Shown one piece after another: positions 20,001-30,640 of a DNA stretch of 64,000 nt; positions within the stretch are counted from its first letter, which is position 1, and each line of letters begins with the position of its first letter. Source of the DNA: Heliocidaris erythrogramma (lineage: Eukaryota; Echinodermata; Echinoidea; Camarodonta; Echinometridae); assembly GCA_025617745.1 (NCBI GenBank), contig CM046859.1:25781371-25845370 (forward strand), written 5' to 3'. Made by a program: the position numbers and the translations under genes. The notes under the pieces are model-generated. The model saw only the letters and a program-made list of their open reading frames with translations, was not told the DNA's origin and ran no database searches.

Positions 20001-21415
20001 GGGTCTCTAAATTTGTTCCTATCCAAGATCAGTTTTAATCTTGTTCATACCATTCAGGCCCTACAATCAGCAGCCTACGACCTGTACCAGGACCTGGTCT
20101 TTACATGGGTAGATGTAGATGAGTTCCCAAGATGGGTGGCTAGGTTTGTTCCTGTATACTATCAGAGGCTTATCTTAGGTAAGTACAAGCATGAACCTGG
20201 CTCTATCTCTATTGTGGTATCTTCTCTGGGTTCGGAGATTAATTACATTTTTCCACACATCTCTGTTCTGAGCCTTTCTAGTGCACTCTTGCAGTGTTTT
20301 ACCACTCTACGTCTTAATGTTCTCTGCCCAGTTGGTTCTTGGCTTCCCTCTTGGTCTAGTACCTTCTACTCTCCCTTCCAGCATATCTTTCAAGATACTC
20401 TGATGTCTTTTGATGTGACCAAAATATTTTGCCTTTCTTTCCCTAACTAGTCTTATCAGGGTAGGTTGTTTAAGCCCTGCCATGCGCAACCTGGCTCAAA
20501 GGTACCATTTTACCCATTCAGGACCAAGATTTTTTTCAAGTCCTACACTGTAAATTTATCAGCTTTTCTTGTTGGCAACACTAGTATAATGGTTTATGAC
20601 ACTTGCTCTGGAGACAACAGCTTGGCGTCAATTTCGTACATTCACTGAATTCTACATTTCAACATGGGGGGTGTTTCACAAAGAGTTAAGTTGGACTTAG
20701 AGTCATGCGTAAGCACCAATGCGCATCCGGTATTTTACCCGTAATCTCATTGATAGACTTTCCAATAGCGAGCATCCCCTGCGCATGATCTGACCGATGC
20801 GATGATGCGTAATATACAGCATGCAACTAGGAATTAAAGTGCAACTTTAAGTCCAACGTATTTTACTCTTTGTGAAACACCCCCCTGGACCAAATTCTAT
20901 ACTTACAGTACCCTAACCCTAACCCTGTGTCTTTGAGGAAATAAAGCCTGGAGCATTTGTCGCCAGAGCATATGTCGGAGTACCACTTTGGTGAGGTGGT
21001 ATCCATTGTATGAAATTCTACATTAGATTAAACGTCACCATCTCCTTAAACCCTTATGGGATACTGAAACTGAAAAAAACACATATTTTTTTCTTCTTCA
21101 ATCGCCCTTTCCATGTATGAATTATGGAGATATGGGAAGGAGGTCTCACCTAAGACTTGTATGTCATTTGTTTTCTGAAAAGAACACGAGGACGACATCA
21201 CCGATGAAATACTGCCGTCCCTCTTTGTCTACCCTCGTCTGTGCCTGGTTAGACCGGATGACCATCGCCATGCTGCCTTCTTCCCCTCAGCCAGGGGATT
21301 CTCACTGACATCAAAGCTTGTGGGTAGGACTATTGACAAAGATGACATTCTCTGGTTTGCGAAAAACTTTTTGGAGAACCCGGATGAAATACTGATGGAT
21401 ACAGAACATTTCTGA
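10846..21415 (+). CDS. Multi-thioredoxin-fold (PDI-like) protein, C-terminal 485 residues, nine exons
   Basis: Exons 10,846-11,095, 12,329-12,510, 12,848-12,934, 16,312-16,533, 17,499-17,617, 18,768-18,902, 19,500-19,608, 20,058-20,178 and 21,183-21,415 join in phase (1,458 nt with the stop). The first is a thioredoxin fold: LVFFIQDGCGSC holds a CxxC active site (about residues 63-66), and RGFPTLIAF in exon 2 has the cis-proline strand. Later parts alternate hydrophobic strands (VIVLATVYPL, LPVLIAFATKD, LPSLFVYPRL) and helices like the inactive b-type domains of PDI relatives. Cysteine pairs in exons 4 and 6 suggest an oxidising compartment. No KDEL-type tail is seen (ends in MDTEHF) and no membrane segment. 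The N-terminal exons are missing. By domain layout it resembles large ER thioredoxin-domain proteins, but I could not match it to a named one, so no symbol is given. Confidence 0.75.
11109..11599. mobile_element. Palindromic TTAAAGGGAAAG element in an intron
   Basis: Starts TTAAAGGGAAAGT and ends ACTTTCCCTTTAA. The two arms match over about 150 bp, including GTTGTAATCAATCAAACACA near the centre. Inserted just after the donor of the first visible exon of the thioredoxin-fold gene. Fold-back MITE; no coding. Confidence 0.75.
12329..12510 (+). CDS. Thioredoxin-fold gene exon: cis-proline half of the fold
   Basis: Acceptor TTACAAG, donor GAG|GTATGT. The joining codon GAT is completed from the previous exon. 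Contains LNCTSDPVTC and VRGFPTLIAFRTFG, the typical order of strand 3, a helix and the cis-Pro strand of thioredoxin. Confidence 0.8.
12542..12780 (+). repeat. Poly-C/poly-G tracts and reversed CCTAGGACAAC repeats
   Basis: Holds a run of C near 12,543, a run of about 20 G near 12,630, then GATAATTGTCCTAGGAGGG and related pieces. These are the reverse complement of motifs at 7,640-7,880. Confidence 0.5.
12848..12934 (+). CDS. Thioredoxin-fold gene exon: terminal helix and linker
   Basis: 87 bp in phase 0, acceptor TTTCAG and donor AAG|GTAGGA. Encodes KELMEWFSDIALPIVQIRTL, the usual end of one thioredoxin fold (helix 4) running into the next domain. Confidence 0.75.
13034..13496. mobile_element. 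Fold-back element with TTTAAAGGGATTGATTAACTTTG ends
   Basis: Left end TTTAAAGGGATTGATTAAC, right end its reverse complement GTTAATCAATCCCTTTAAA; over 20 bp match at each side. The interior of about 420 bp has GC-rich pieces and no convincing ORF. Its ends resemble those of the 11,109 and 51,577 elements. Confidence 0.75.
13608..13895 (-). repeat. Dispersed repeat, reversed copy
   Basis: Reverse complement matches 56,212-56,500 over most of its length (for example AAAATGATAAGAAATTGAC and TCCAAAC). Present in three places in the window; family unknown. Confidence 0.65.
14062..14090. repeat. Near-perfect palindrome at the head of a satellite
   Basis: GTATCCCCCGGCA, a 3-base loop, then TGCCGGAGGATAC. 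It stands just before the 150-bp tandem array. Confidence 0.75.
14100..16140 (+). repeat. About 13 tandem units of ~150 bp, each with a DR1-type site
   Basis: Each unit carries CACATTTCTCAACGGATTT, GGTGATGCTGCC, GTTCCGTC-TTTTATAG and then GGGTCAAAGGTCA. Perfect GGGTCAAAGGTCA starts at 14,418, 14,577, 14,733, 14,881, 15,185, 15,489 and 15,633. Variants start at 14,262, 15,037, 15,333, 15,869 and 16,012. Spacing is 144-157 bp; the last units are more decayed. It fills most of the third visible intron of the thioredoxin-fold gene. Short ORFs running across units are repeat by-products. Confidence 0.9.
16312..16533 (+). CDS. Thioredoxin-fold gene exon: second thioredoxin-like domain
   Basis: 222 bp in phase 0, acceptor TTTTCCAG and donor AAG|GTAAGG. 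Encodes the strand VIVLATVYPL, a helix and two nearby cysteines (DCFLVACERL, KCYAAYGE) in strand context. Confidence 0.75.
16534..17498 (+). other. Intron 4 of the thioredoxin-fold gene
   Basis: AT-rich. The segment 16,585-16,700 (TTATTTTACCAGGGTAGC, TTTACAAGAAGGCCCTG) looks like an old dispersed repeat; the rest shows nothing I recognise. Confidence 0.4.
17499..17617 (+). CDS. Thioredoxin-fold gene exon 5
   Basis: 119 bp, acceptor TGTGGCAG and donor ATAA|GTAAGC, leaving phase 2. Encodes MLRQDGVTSKIITSGRS and a polar helix. Confidence 0.7.
17798..18050. mobile_element. Fold-back element with ACTCCGGTTTA ends
   Basis: Left arm CTCCGGTTTAACTTAAC and GGGTGTTGCAAGAAAGTTGC; right arm GCAACTTTCTTGCAACACCCC and TAAACCGGAG. 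Arms pair over about 60-80 bp. Lies in an intron of the thioredoxin-fold gene. Confidence 0.7.
18768..18902 (+). CDS. Thioredoxin-fold gene exon 6
   Basis: Acceptor TTTTCAG, donor CCAG|GTGAGT; phase 2 in and out. Contains the cysteine pair RCEDDHAGCTD and the strand-like VTHLTMTSFHAY. Confidence 0.75.
18991..19065. repeat. Strong 75-bp hairpin in an intron
   Basis: GTCTGTTGAGAGCCAGAAGG plus GCGTTAA pairs with TTAACGCCCTTCTGGCTCC plus AAACAGAC, around a loop of about 21 bases. Probably a tiny fold-back remnant. Confidence 0.7.
19500..19608 (+). CDS. Thioredoxin-fold gene exon 7
   Basis: 109 bp, acceptor ATTTCAG and donor GAG|GTGGGT. Encodes GLPVLIAFATKDQ, the opening strand of a third thioredoxin-like domain. 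Confidence 0.75.
20058..20178 (+). CDS. Thioredoxin-fold gene exon 8
   Basis: 121 bp, acceptor CATTCAG and donor TTAG|GTAAGT, phase 1 out. Encodes a helix (ALQSAAYDLYQD) and the strand LVFTWVDVDEF, as in PDI-type b domains. Confidence 0.75.
20307..20489 (-). pseudogene. LINE reverse transcriptase C-terminal fragment
   Basis: The minus-strand frame reads RERKAKYFGHIKRH and RVEGTRPRGKPRTNW. This is the familiar C-terminal motif (K-YFGH, EG-R-RGRP-W) of animal non-LTR retrotransposon RTs. A 60-codon remnant inside the last intron of the thioredoxin-fold gene. Confidence 0.7.
20666..20885. mobile_element. Fold-back element with GGGTGTTTCACAAAGAGT ends
   Basis: Begins GGGGGGTGTTTCACAAAGAG and ends with the reverse complement CTCTTTGTGAAACACCCCCC; inside, TTGGACTTA pairs with TAAGTCCAA. 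220 bp, non-coding, 300 bp before the last exon. Confidence 0.75.
21183..21415 (+). CDS. Thioredoxin-fold gene last exon
   Basis: Acceptor CTGAAAAG; the first codon is completed from exon 8. Encodes LPSLFVYPRL (cis-Pro strand), an aromatic stretch and a final helix (DILWFAKNFLENP), ending at TGA 21,413-21,415. The tail has no ER-retention tetrapeptide. Confidence 0.8.
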
Positions 21416-22735
21416 GGGATGAATGTTAAAAAGAAGCATAATGTTGTTAAATATCCATCTGAAATATTGAGATTACACCTTCAGTGTTATGTGGAGTAAT
21501 GATGAGAAATTCTTACATAATTCATCAAATTTTTACTTTGAAAGTTGAAAATTTGAAAATGAATATCTTCTGTATTCATTTGAGAGAAATATTTGATGAT
21601 ATAATAAGCTAGGATGAAGCAAATTAAGATGATGGTATCAGGGCCTGTTGATACATCAATATAATACTTCATCCTTATGTATGTGCTTTTCAGTGGTTGT
21701 GTCTTTCAATTTGTAGTGTTTAATTTAATGTTTTTTCTCAAGTTTAAGTATAATTAGCCTGAAATACACGCTGGATCCTACATACAAGGATTAAGAATAA
21801 GTTATAGACACTTTCAAAGTAGACTTTTATTACCACAACAACCCAAATTTTGCCGTAGATGATGACATTATATTAGTGAGAGTGATGTGATGTGACAGCG
21901 CTTTAATTAATGAACAAATGAGTATTTGAGCCATGAACTAAAAAAACGTTAAGAACGATTCTTATTTATGGTATTTTTCTTTCTGTCTCTTTCTCTCAAA
22001 TATACTATCTGTTTCTCTTTCTTTACTTTTTTAGTGGGGGGGGGGGGGTAAAATATGCATATTTTCTCTGAAAAGTACATTCTATTCTTTCAAGGCTTGG
22101 AAGAGGAATCAAATCTTGCATACACACACAATAGAACACAAGAAACAATTTCTTAGATGTGCATCTAATTCAAGTACCACTACTCGTTTGATATTCTTGT
22201 ATGTACCAGATCTAAACGTTCTATTTTTCATTAGGAAATGATTAAATGTTTTCATTGTTTGTACATAGTCAGTGCTTAGTCACTGCTGTCCTGTCACCTT
22301 GGAATTTAGATTAGCTTTAATAATTCTATCATCTCAGGGTCATCTAATTCCGTCCATTTTGTAAAGAAATTATTATTTTCATATTGTGTGATAAATGAAA
22401 GTTTTCTATTGTGAAGTAATCATTCATTGCTTCTGTTATATTTCTATTATATTTTGCACTTTTTCTATTTTTGTACACCAATAATAGTTGAATTATGTTA
22501 TTTCTCTGTGTCTTGGTATAATATGTGTTCTTGAGAGACTCAAATGGACAACTTTATCATGGAATTTTAATTCTACTAGTTGTACTTGGAAGCTAGTACA
22601 AGCTGTTGTTACGCTACTAATGATGATTTGGGGTTTGCTCTTCAGTCATTTAAAAATGTGTGATAAGTTAGATGATGATTCATGTGACTTATTCCTACAT
22701 GATATCATTCTTCATACATTCCAATAATCAATAAA
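21416..22735 (+). other. Probable 3' UTR of the thioredoxin-fold gene
   Basis: AT-rich, no ORF of note, with a G-run near 22,035. The first AATAAA I find downstream of the stop is at 22,730-22,735, followed by T/G-rich sequence. The length of about 1.3 kb is plausible but not proven. Confidence 0.45.
22730..22735 (+). terminator. Candidate poly(A) signal AATAAA
   Basis: First canonical hexamer after the stop codon; followed within 40 bp by GGTTGGGTCAATTTTTGTG, a GU-rich downstream element. Confidence 0.4.
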
Positions 22736-22739
22736 ATGG

Positions 22740-25700
22740 TCAGTCCATGAGGTTGGGTCAATTTTTGTGACATACCAGAAGTGAGAAACTATGTCTCCTA
22801 TCAACCATAACAATATTTGCTAAAGTTGAGTTCAGCATAAAAAGCATAGCCACCTGTAATTTGAAGTACTATAGCTTCATGTTGAATCAGTATTATAGAC
22901 TCAAAGTTTATGTCATGTTTTAATCTGATGTTCGTGTTACACTGGTAAAAAAAATGCATATGAAGTGAAATTTTGAAAGAGTAACAAATGAAACAAATAT
23001 GATTCTGTCAGGGCACTACTATATTAGTTGCATAAAAATCTTCAACAGATGCTTTCATCTTCCATATGTAATGGAAGATTTTGCCCCAACCTTGTGGAAT
23101 AACCCAAAATGAAATATACCCATATTTTGATAGAAACAATCATGATTTGGAAACAAGTTTGATATAGATATTTTTTCCTGTGTGGTTGTAAGATATATTT
23201 ATCTAGAACATATTGTTCACTTTTAGCCTAGCAGTTTAGTAATAGCTAGGGAACCATAGTTTATGCAATACTTCATACTTATGTGTTTGTGTGTGCTTTC
23301 TCGAATTTATCCTGCATGTAACTGTACTTCATAAAATATTGTAAATTATATTTATCTCACTTTCTACCTTGATGATTAATGTAAGAAATTAATTATATCA
23401 CGTAAAAATGAAAAGTGAAACAAATTATTGTCTTTCAGATTTGTTAACATTTAATTATGAATTTTTGCAATAAGGGGATCCACTACCCTTCTCCACTTTT
23501 TCCTTTCCCTTCCTTAATAAACTATATTTATATTCATATCCGTGAAATATTAAAACAATATCATCAAATGGGTGATAATTGTAATAATTATGTTTGGATT
23601 CTTAAATCTCCTTTTCCACAGGATAAAAGTCGATATGTTTTGAGGTGTTGCTTGAAATGGTCAAATGAAGAGCTATTTCTAATAAATACCGAAAGTTCAT
23701 CCCAGACTGGTAGGCCAATAAGTCAAAGAGTCCTCAGTAAATTTTTAAACCAGCCCACCCACCAACACGACTGATTACAGTGGGAGTCAATTAATTAAGA
23801 GGAAATCCAGATTCAACTCTAAATGTCGTTGCAATCAGTACATATAGATTTAATCAAAGATACTCAAATTGTAACCTATCATGTTTCCTTTAATTTGACA
23901 CCTTGATAAATAAAATCCGACCATGAACAGCTGAACAGTAACATTTTCCCTGACGTATGTCAAATTTGCCTCTGCCCAAGTTTTGAATGAAATGAACGGT
24001 CAACCCAAGGTTTGCTGAATGATCTCCATTCCAGTTGAATGTACATGTACTCGAACATTCAACGTAACTCCTGAACACCATTCAGCCCAAACTTGGGCAA
24101 AGACGACTCTGACATGCTTTTTGAAAATGGCCAGTGCTCAGTCATCCATGATCCCATTTTGGTGAACAGCCTATCAAAATAAAGAAGACATTATCAACTA
24201 TCATACCATTATACAGTAATACATTTCAGAGATTTCACTTGGTTTTTTAAATACTGGGGCTTGAATATGGGTTTCCTTTTTATTGACTCACGCTGTATAT
24301 ATACTGACACACACAGTACAGCCGTTATACACATACGCCATGGTATGTAAACCTCAACAACAACAGCAATGACTCAACAAAATGTTATAGACTCAAATAG
24401 CCACACGACAGTCTATCAGAACCGGTCTGTTCAAAGCAAAAATAAAAAGTGAAAATGTTATTGAAGGTGAAGTATGTATTCGAGGGTGATGATCGAAAGT
24501 GGCGCTGTCAGAGAGACCTTTGCGACGGGAAGATGCGGACGGTAACCCGGGCATGTTGGCATTCCACCACCTGATAGATGCTGTCAGCACATGAAATGTC
24601 GCATCAGTCGTGGTTAACATACCCACAAATTGTCTGCCCCCCCTTTTTTTAGAGAGAGATGGGATGGGGTGGGGGAACACTTGAAAATGATCTCAAAGGT
24701 TAGATAGTTTCAGCACGCTGATTACTGAAATAGTTTCTGATGCCGGGCTTGGAAATATGTGAATGAGAGAACGATCGAGTCTTGTTGATTAATCAAAATG
24801 AATTCAATTTCAAAATTTGAGAATATTATTGATTTGATGAAAACTATCGAATGATAAATCGGATGGAGACGGAGAGAGGAGACTGAGGGGAGGGGCTTAA
24901 CGAAAAAGAACGCAAAATATGCAATTATATATATTGGTATATTATTTCATTATAAATGCCAACTTAAATTATAGGCTTTCATACTCAAAAGTAGTCAATA
25001 ATTAGAGCAGTCCGAATCGCCAACAAATCGTTTTCCATGAAAATTAATCACTAATGCTGCCAATTACCCTTCTGTTAAAAAAAGCAGTGTTGAACATGCG
25101 CGCAGCCTCTTTCCAAATTATTAGCAAAAATGCAAACTTCAGAGACCATTCCACTCGGTGTTGTCGTCGGGTTTCGAAGTATCAAGACTTGGACCACAAT
25201 ATCATAATACATTGCTATTTGATTTACATAAGGACTAGATGCCAAGTATGAGTGCCATGAAATTTGACTCGGATTAACTACACCACTCAGCCCTCTTAAT
25301 TCCCCTATTAGCGGAACAACTTATGTTATTTATTTTTAAAATTTATTCAGTGGTATATTTATTAAAAATCTGTCTTGAAGCCATTGAGCTGAACACTGTA
25401 CATCTTTTAACAGATAAAAACAAAGTGCATACATGGCAATAATGTAACAACATATAAAGTAAGAGAAATGAATTTAGCATGTCATTATTGGTAAAAGTCA
25501 TGATTTGCAGTCTGTAGATTCGGGACAGCCCCCAAATGAATGAAATGTCTGGGCAACATCCCTTATAGTACAAGCGTATACTTAATTACTTTAGAAATCG
25601 AAAATATTCCAGATTAAAATTTATTAGGTCATCCACTAATCAGGAGGGCTCTCGGCCCACCGGCCATTCCTACTTATGGTTTCCGTCCATTCCATTGTCG

Positions 25701-28700
25701 TCTGCAATGCCAATTAGACTATTTTGACGGCGGCACAACTATGTTTTAACAATTTTAATTACTGCACGAGTGGTGTTTTGAAATTTGGAGCGTAACTGGT
25801 TGGCTTTATCTTGTCTGCAAATCTAGTTGATGACATCATTTTCTTTTCTTCAATAGGATCTATATAAGCCTTTGAACGTACCTTAATTATACCTTTCATC
25901 AGTATTTATGGTCGTTTGTGTGATTTGTTTTTGTGTTTGTAAATCATAGTGAACTTACAACTGACAAGAAACAGACTAACATGTCTGTTAACTGACCACC
26001 ACTCACTATTTTCTTTTAATGTCTGTGTGTATTCTGCCTATTTCGATAAGCGCTTTCTTCAACAACAACATATTTCTATCCGTGAGTTGTTATTCATAAT
26101 CAAGCGAGCCAGCGAAGTATTTCTCAGGACCAAATAAAATGAAGAATAAATGAATAAACAAATGAAAACACAAAACAGCAATAATGCCATAGTCATCAAA
26201 GTTATCAAATTTGGACATTAAGGACCAGGGCCAGGGGCGGATCCAGTAATTTGTAAAAGGGAGGGAGGCACAATTCCGTTTTTGTAATTGCTACAAAATA
26301 GGCATATACATGATATAGGTATTAATAATACTTTAGGTGTATATCGAAAATATTGCCCTTAAAAGAACCATATTGCCTTCGTCTTCGACTCGGGGCAATA
26401 TGACTCTGTTGCGGGCAATATATTCTGATATCCCCTTCAAGGCCAGTCAATATTTAATTATTATTAGTTCTATGCCTTAAATATGCCTATAATACGTGTA
26501 ATTACTCGAAAATGAATGCATTCCTAAGAGAACATTATTGGGCTGTTTTTAAACATAATGAGAATCAATTTAATTTCTCAATACTGCATCAATTTTAGCA
26601 TTCTGCTCTTAGAAATGGAGATAGAATAAAGGGAAGAAAAGAAGAGAAAACGTAAAACCAGCTGTTTCAATATAGCTTTCTTGTTTCTTTATACTTTGAA
26701 CAACATTATGTCACACCGCTTAGCGCGGGAGACATTTCAAATCGATAACCTCATATGGAAATGTTACTTTCCGCTATGGTAGGAAGTCTGGACTTGATGT
26801 CATGCTGTTTCCTCGATTTCCTCGCCAAAAATAGGGAAACATTTGCAGGGGGAAAAAAGACATTTTAGCTGAAGCCGTAGAAAGTGGACTCGTCTACGTC
26901 ATGGCCTTTCAGTATTTTCTTACCGTCCTTAAATATATAATTAAACCTTGAACTTCTTCGAATATACGAAACAGAAGCCATAACAGTATTCATGATCGAT
27001 AAAAGAATAGATACATGCAGATTGAGAAGTAAAAGATAATTATAGATAGAAATTTACATTAATCAAAGTGATTGCTAAGACAGATAGAAAAACATGTGTT
27101 TGAAGAAATGTATTTACATTGGAACTTGAATAAACCTTTTATCTATGGATAGAGAAAGAAATGGACTGATAAAAATAAAGAGCAAAAGTACACTATTTTG
27201 AATTTCTCAGTGCGATACGGGGCAGATAGATAGTATATACGTTTATAAGAAGCAGATTTGTTTTAAATCAGTGACAACTATTACGGTGTATTACATTCTT
27301 CGCGACATGTTTAAAGGTCTCACTAATGCCAATTTAAATGGAAATTTCATGACAAAACATACGCCACAACACGTCTTTTCTCTCCCATCATTGCCTTATA
27401 CTTCTTAACACCACCACAAAAGGCAACCGTATTTCTCAATGGCGTATCTGGCGTCGGGGGTGGGGGGGGGGGGCAATCATCTGAGCCAATAGTTATCCAT
27501 GTATTTTAGCAAGAAAATCTTATTTCACAGGTGCACTTTTTATAATGCGTTCGAAATATATTGATTTGCTAAAAATGTATTTTGATATTTTAGTCTTGCC
27601 CCCTTCCAATGCGCTAGTGGTATTTCTATCATGTCGTCTCGTTATTCCTTTAATTTCTTTCGGATGATTCTCATCGAAATCCAGCGTAGACAGATGTGTT
27701 GATGCACGGTGATCTTCTTCGACATCTATTTCCGAGCTAAGAATATCTCACCCACGCAAACCATACATTGGAAACGACATTCAGCATCTATAGCAGTCTT
27801 GAAACACTACCGATTGCTGCATTTCATAAGTAGTCTTATTTTTTCATGAGATTTCTGTTTGCAAGGGATATCAAAAAATTGAATACATTTATATTCCAAG
27901 AAATATGGTAATTGTTGCATTTTTATCTTGTTTATTTGAAGGAAATGATACGAAAATAATATATTTTAAGGAATATGGACAATGATTCAATTTATAGTTC
28001 TCCGTTTTCCTAAAGGGAATATAGTTAAGAAAGTATATTCTAAGAAATAAAATCAACCTTTATAAATGACAGAAAAAAATAGATTTCTTGTTGTCTCGAC
28101 TCGAGGTGATTTAATTTTTTTTCTCAGTCATACTGTTTCAGTCAATTTATCTTCAACCCCCCCCCCCCCCCCAATGGAAGGGATGTGGGGGGGGGGGGGT
28201 TGGAAGAGGGGCATGCCCCCACCTTGTCGTGGATTTCAGAGATCATTTTGTTATCAGATGTAAAGCGTTCTGTCAGCAAATGTAACCCTTAATTGTATTC
28301 AAGATCAACTGGTTGATACATAAGCTCCCCCCACCACAGGGCCAACACGCACACTCGCATAAAAAGATGGCTAGGCCATGTACATTTGTATAGCTGACAG
28401 AAAATATTCTATTAATGATATAACTTGAAAGGAAAACACCAAATATCCATTCACGATAACAATCATAAAGGGTCGCAACTTTAACTTCTAAGACTTTCCT
28501 CGTTTAGAGTGTGATTTCATCCCACACAAGTACAAGTTTTAAGTTATACATGAATAATACACAATAATTAGACTTTCAGTGTAATTCAATGAAATGTATA
28601 AAAAAATGATGTCACTTCGATTTAGAACTTTTGCACTAGTTCAAGCGTAACCAACGATCAACAGGACCCATTAACACGTGTCATGCAGATAATGTCAGGT

Positions 28701-29940
28701 GATGAAAGAAGTATTGGAATGAAAAGGGCAAATCAACACAAAGAAATAAATTTAGAATCGCAGAAAAAAGCGGGATGATTCATGTGAACGAGTCTCAAAT
28801 CGCTGTTAGGTAAGTTTCGATTTAGCATCTGTTGCATCATGATCGATCTCGACTCTCCCGTGGTTATCGATCTCCAGGGAGCTCGTGTTTTTTGCAAGCA
28901 GGAAAGTTGGTTATAATTACCGTATGACACGTGTGATCATAGCTACAAGCATGCACGGGACTACAGAGCTTATTCCAGTTCTTTAGGGAGAAACTGTGGA
29001 AATCTCGTCATTTTCGTGAACTTTAGAAAAGTCACCTTTGGCAAATATGGACGAACTCGACATTTCCTTTCGATTTTTATCAGATTGCTTCTTCATGTGT
29101 CACGTTCTTACCAGATATTATAACCCATCACCCAACATTTTTGAAATTATTATTATTTTTTAAAGCTCTGGTCTTTCATTTTTTTTTTTTTGGGGGGGGG
29201 GGGCAAAACAGTTCCTTGCCCCCCTTGAAATTCAAGTGGCATATCTAACACAGCCCCAAAATTTGCATCCCCGTCAAACGGTCATCTGAAAGTCATCTGA
29301 TAAGTGTGATACCCCCCTTATTTATTGCTTGTCCATCCTTGAGCTTTACCACTTAATAGAATTTAGTTTGGGGGCAATGTAGGCCTATGCGAAAGATTTA
29401 TTGGGAACAGGACAAGGAGTTGCATTGGAAGAGTGCAAAAGGAATGACAACCAAAACATAACACTGTCAGCAGTGGGATAGTTTGGGATCAGTCGTAGGG
29501 CGGGGGGGGGGGGGGGGCGACACTGGTCATAATTATTAGATGGATGGAATACGGGAATCTTGGAAAGGATTGTGCATTCTTTTATCGAGTTATTTCTCTC
29601 TTTCTCTCTTTTCATTTATTGTCATTCGAATGGGGGGGGGGCGCACCCTTATGCCTATAGCTACACGAAAATACCCTTCTAAATCATGACTCAACTTGAC
29701 GCAATATTCACCATCAGTTGTCAACATATTCAGGACACCACCAACGTACTGTTGTAGTCCAGTTTGAAGAAAACATATTAACAAAACATTGGATTTCCTC
29801 TTTTAAAGTTTCAGTCAAGCTATCCATAGACTCAAGATAATCTTTAAAACTAATTTTGAAGAGATTTCATGCTCTTCAATTCGTTACATTCTCTCAGTCC
29901 GTACGCGTGATACATGATAAATATTGCCCCGTCTCTTCTG
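22740..29940. other. No gene recognised
   Basis: AT-rich with poly-G or poly-C tracts near 27,465, 28,160, 28,188, 29,190, 29,503 and 29,632. GC-richer patches at 24,480-24,630 and 25,640-25,740 have no readable domain. The longest frames (around 95-105 codons at 23,457 and 24,680) have no motif I know. Confidence 0.4.
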
Positions 29941-29947
29941 AGAGCTG

Positions 29948-30080
29948 GGTCCTGTTTCATAAAACTTGTCATCAATGACAAGTTGCAACTGTTATAAGCT
30001 ACTGAAATCCTTGCATCTGATTGGCTGAGAGCAAATTTTTCGGTAAACATCACCAACAAGACACTTTATGAAACGCCCCC
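29948..30080. mobile_element. Small fold-back element with GTTTCATAAA ends
   Basis: Left TCCTGTTTCATAAAACTTGTC, right ACTTTATGAAACGCCCCCC. About 130 bp; the right side resembles the ends of the 20,666 element. Confidence 0.5.
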
Positions 30081-30504
30081 CTTGAACTGACTATTAGCAC
30101 CAAAATAATTCAAAACCATAAAGTCATCTCACCACGAATCATGTTTGGGGTTGGTCTTTGTAAAAATCTCGGTATTGCGAACACACATCCTGATTTGGGA
30201 ATTGCTCTTTGCAACGTGGAGAAGAATGGACCATGAAAATAGCACAACCGATGGAAAAACAACATTACAGAGACAGACAAGGGAATCTTATCCACCACCA
30301 AGGAATTGTAAATGTTTTTCCAATGTCTCCGAAATTTGCCATTTGGAGAAGTTGTGTCGAAGAAAAAGATTTTTTCTTATTTCCCCAGTCACCCGCGCAT
30401 TTCTACAGTTAGTTAGGTGATGAAATCGTCTGTACGACTATGAGTGAGCAGAATTCATGTCTGCAATATTTCTTTTGATAAAAGAAAATGCAATCGGCTA
30501 ATCA

Positions 30505-30640
30505 CCCCCACGATAACTACCCCGAGGATTATTAACCCGGTCAACTATCTCATAGGACACATACCATCGGGACAAGTACCAACAGACAAATAAGCCCCTA
30601 TAGGACAATCACCCTCTAGGACAACTATTCGCGAAAAATT
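30505..30640 (+). repeat. Degenerate TAGGACAACTA repeats, third locus
   Basis: Series such as ATAACTACCCCGAGG, CCCCTATAGGACAATCACC and CTCTAGGACAACTATTC. Same loose motif as 7,640-7,880 and, in reverse, 12,655-12,780. Confidence 0.5.

Noticed and set aside
20911..20926. Telomeric repeat
   Set aside because: Only two and a half CCCTAA units; too short to mean a telomere or fusion site.
10846..21415. TXNDC16 (ERp90) orthologue
   Set aside because: Architecture is similar, but what I know of that protein does not match the motifs here, so no symbol was given.
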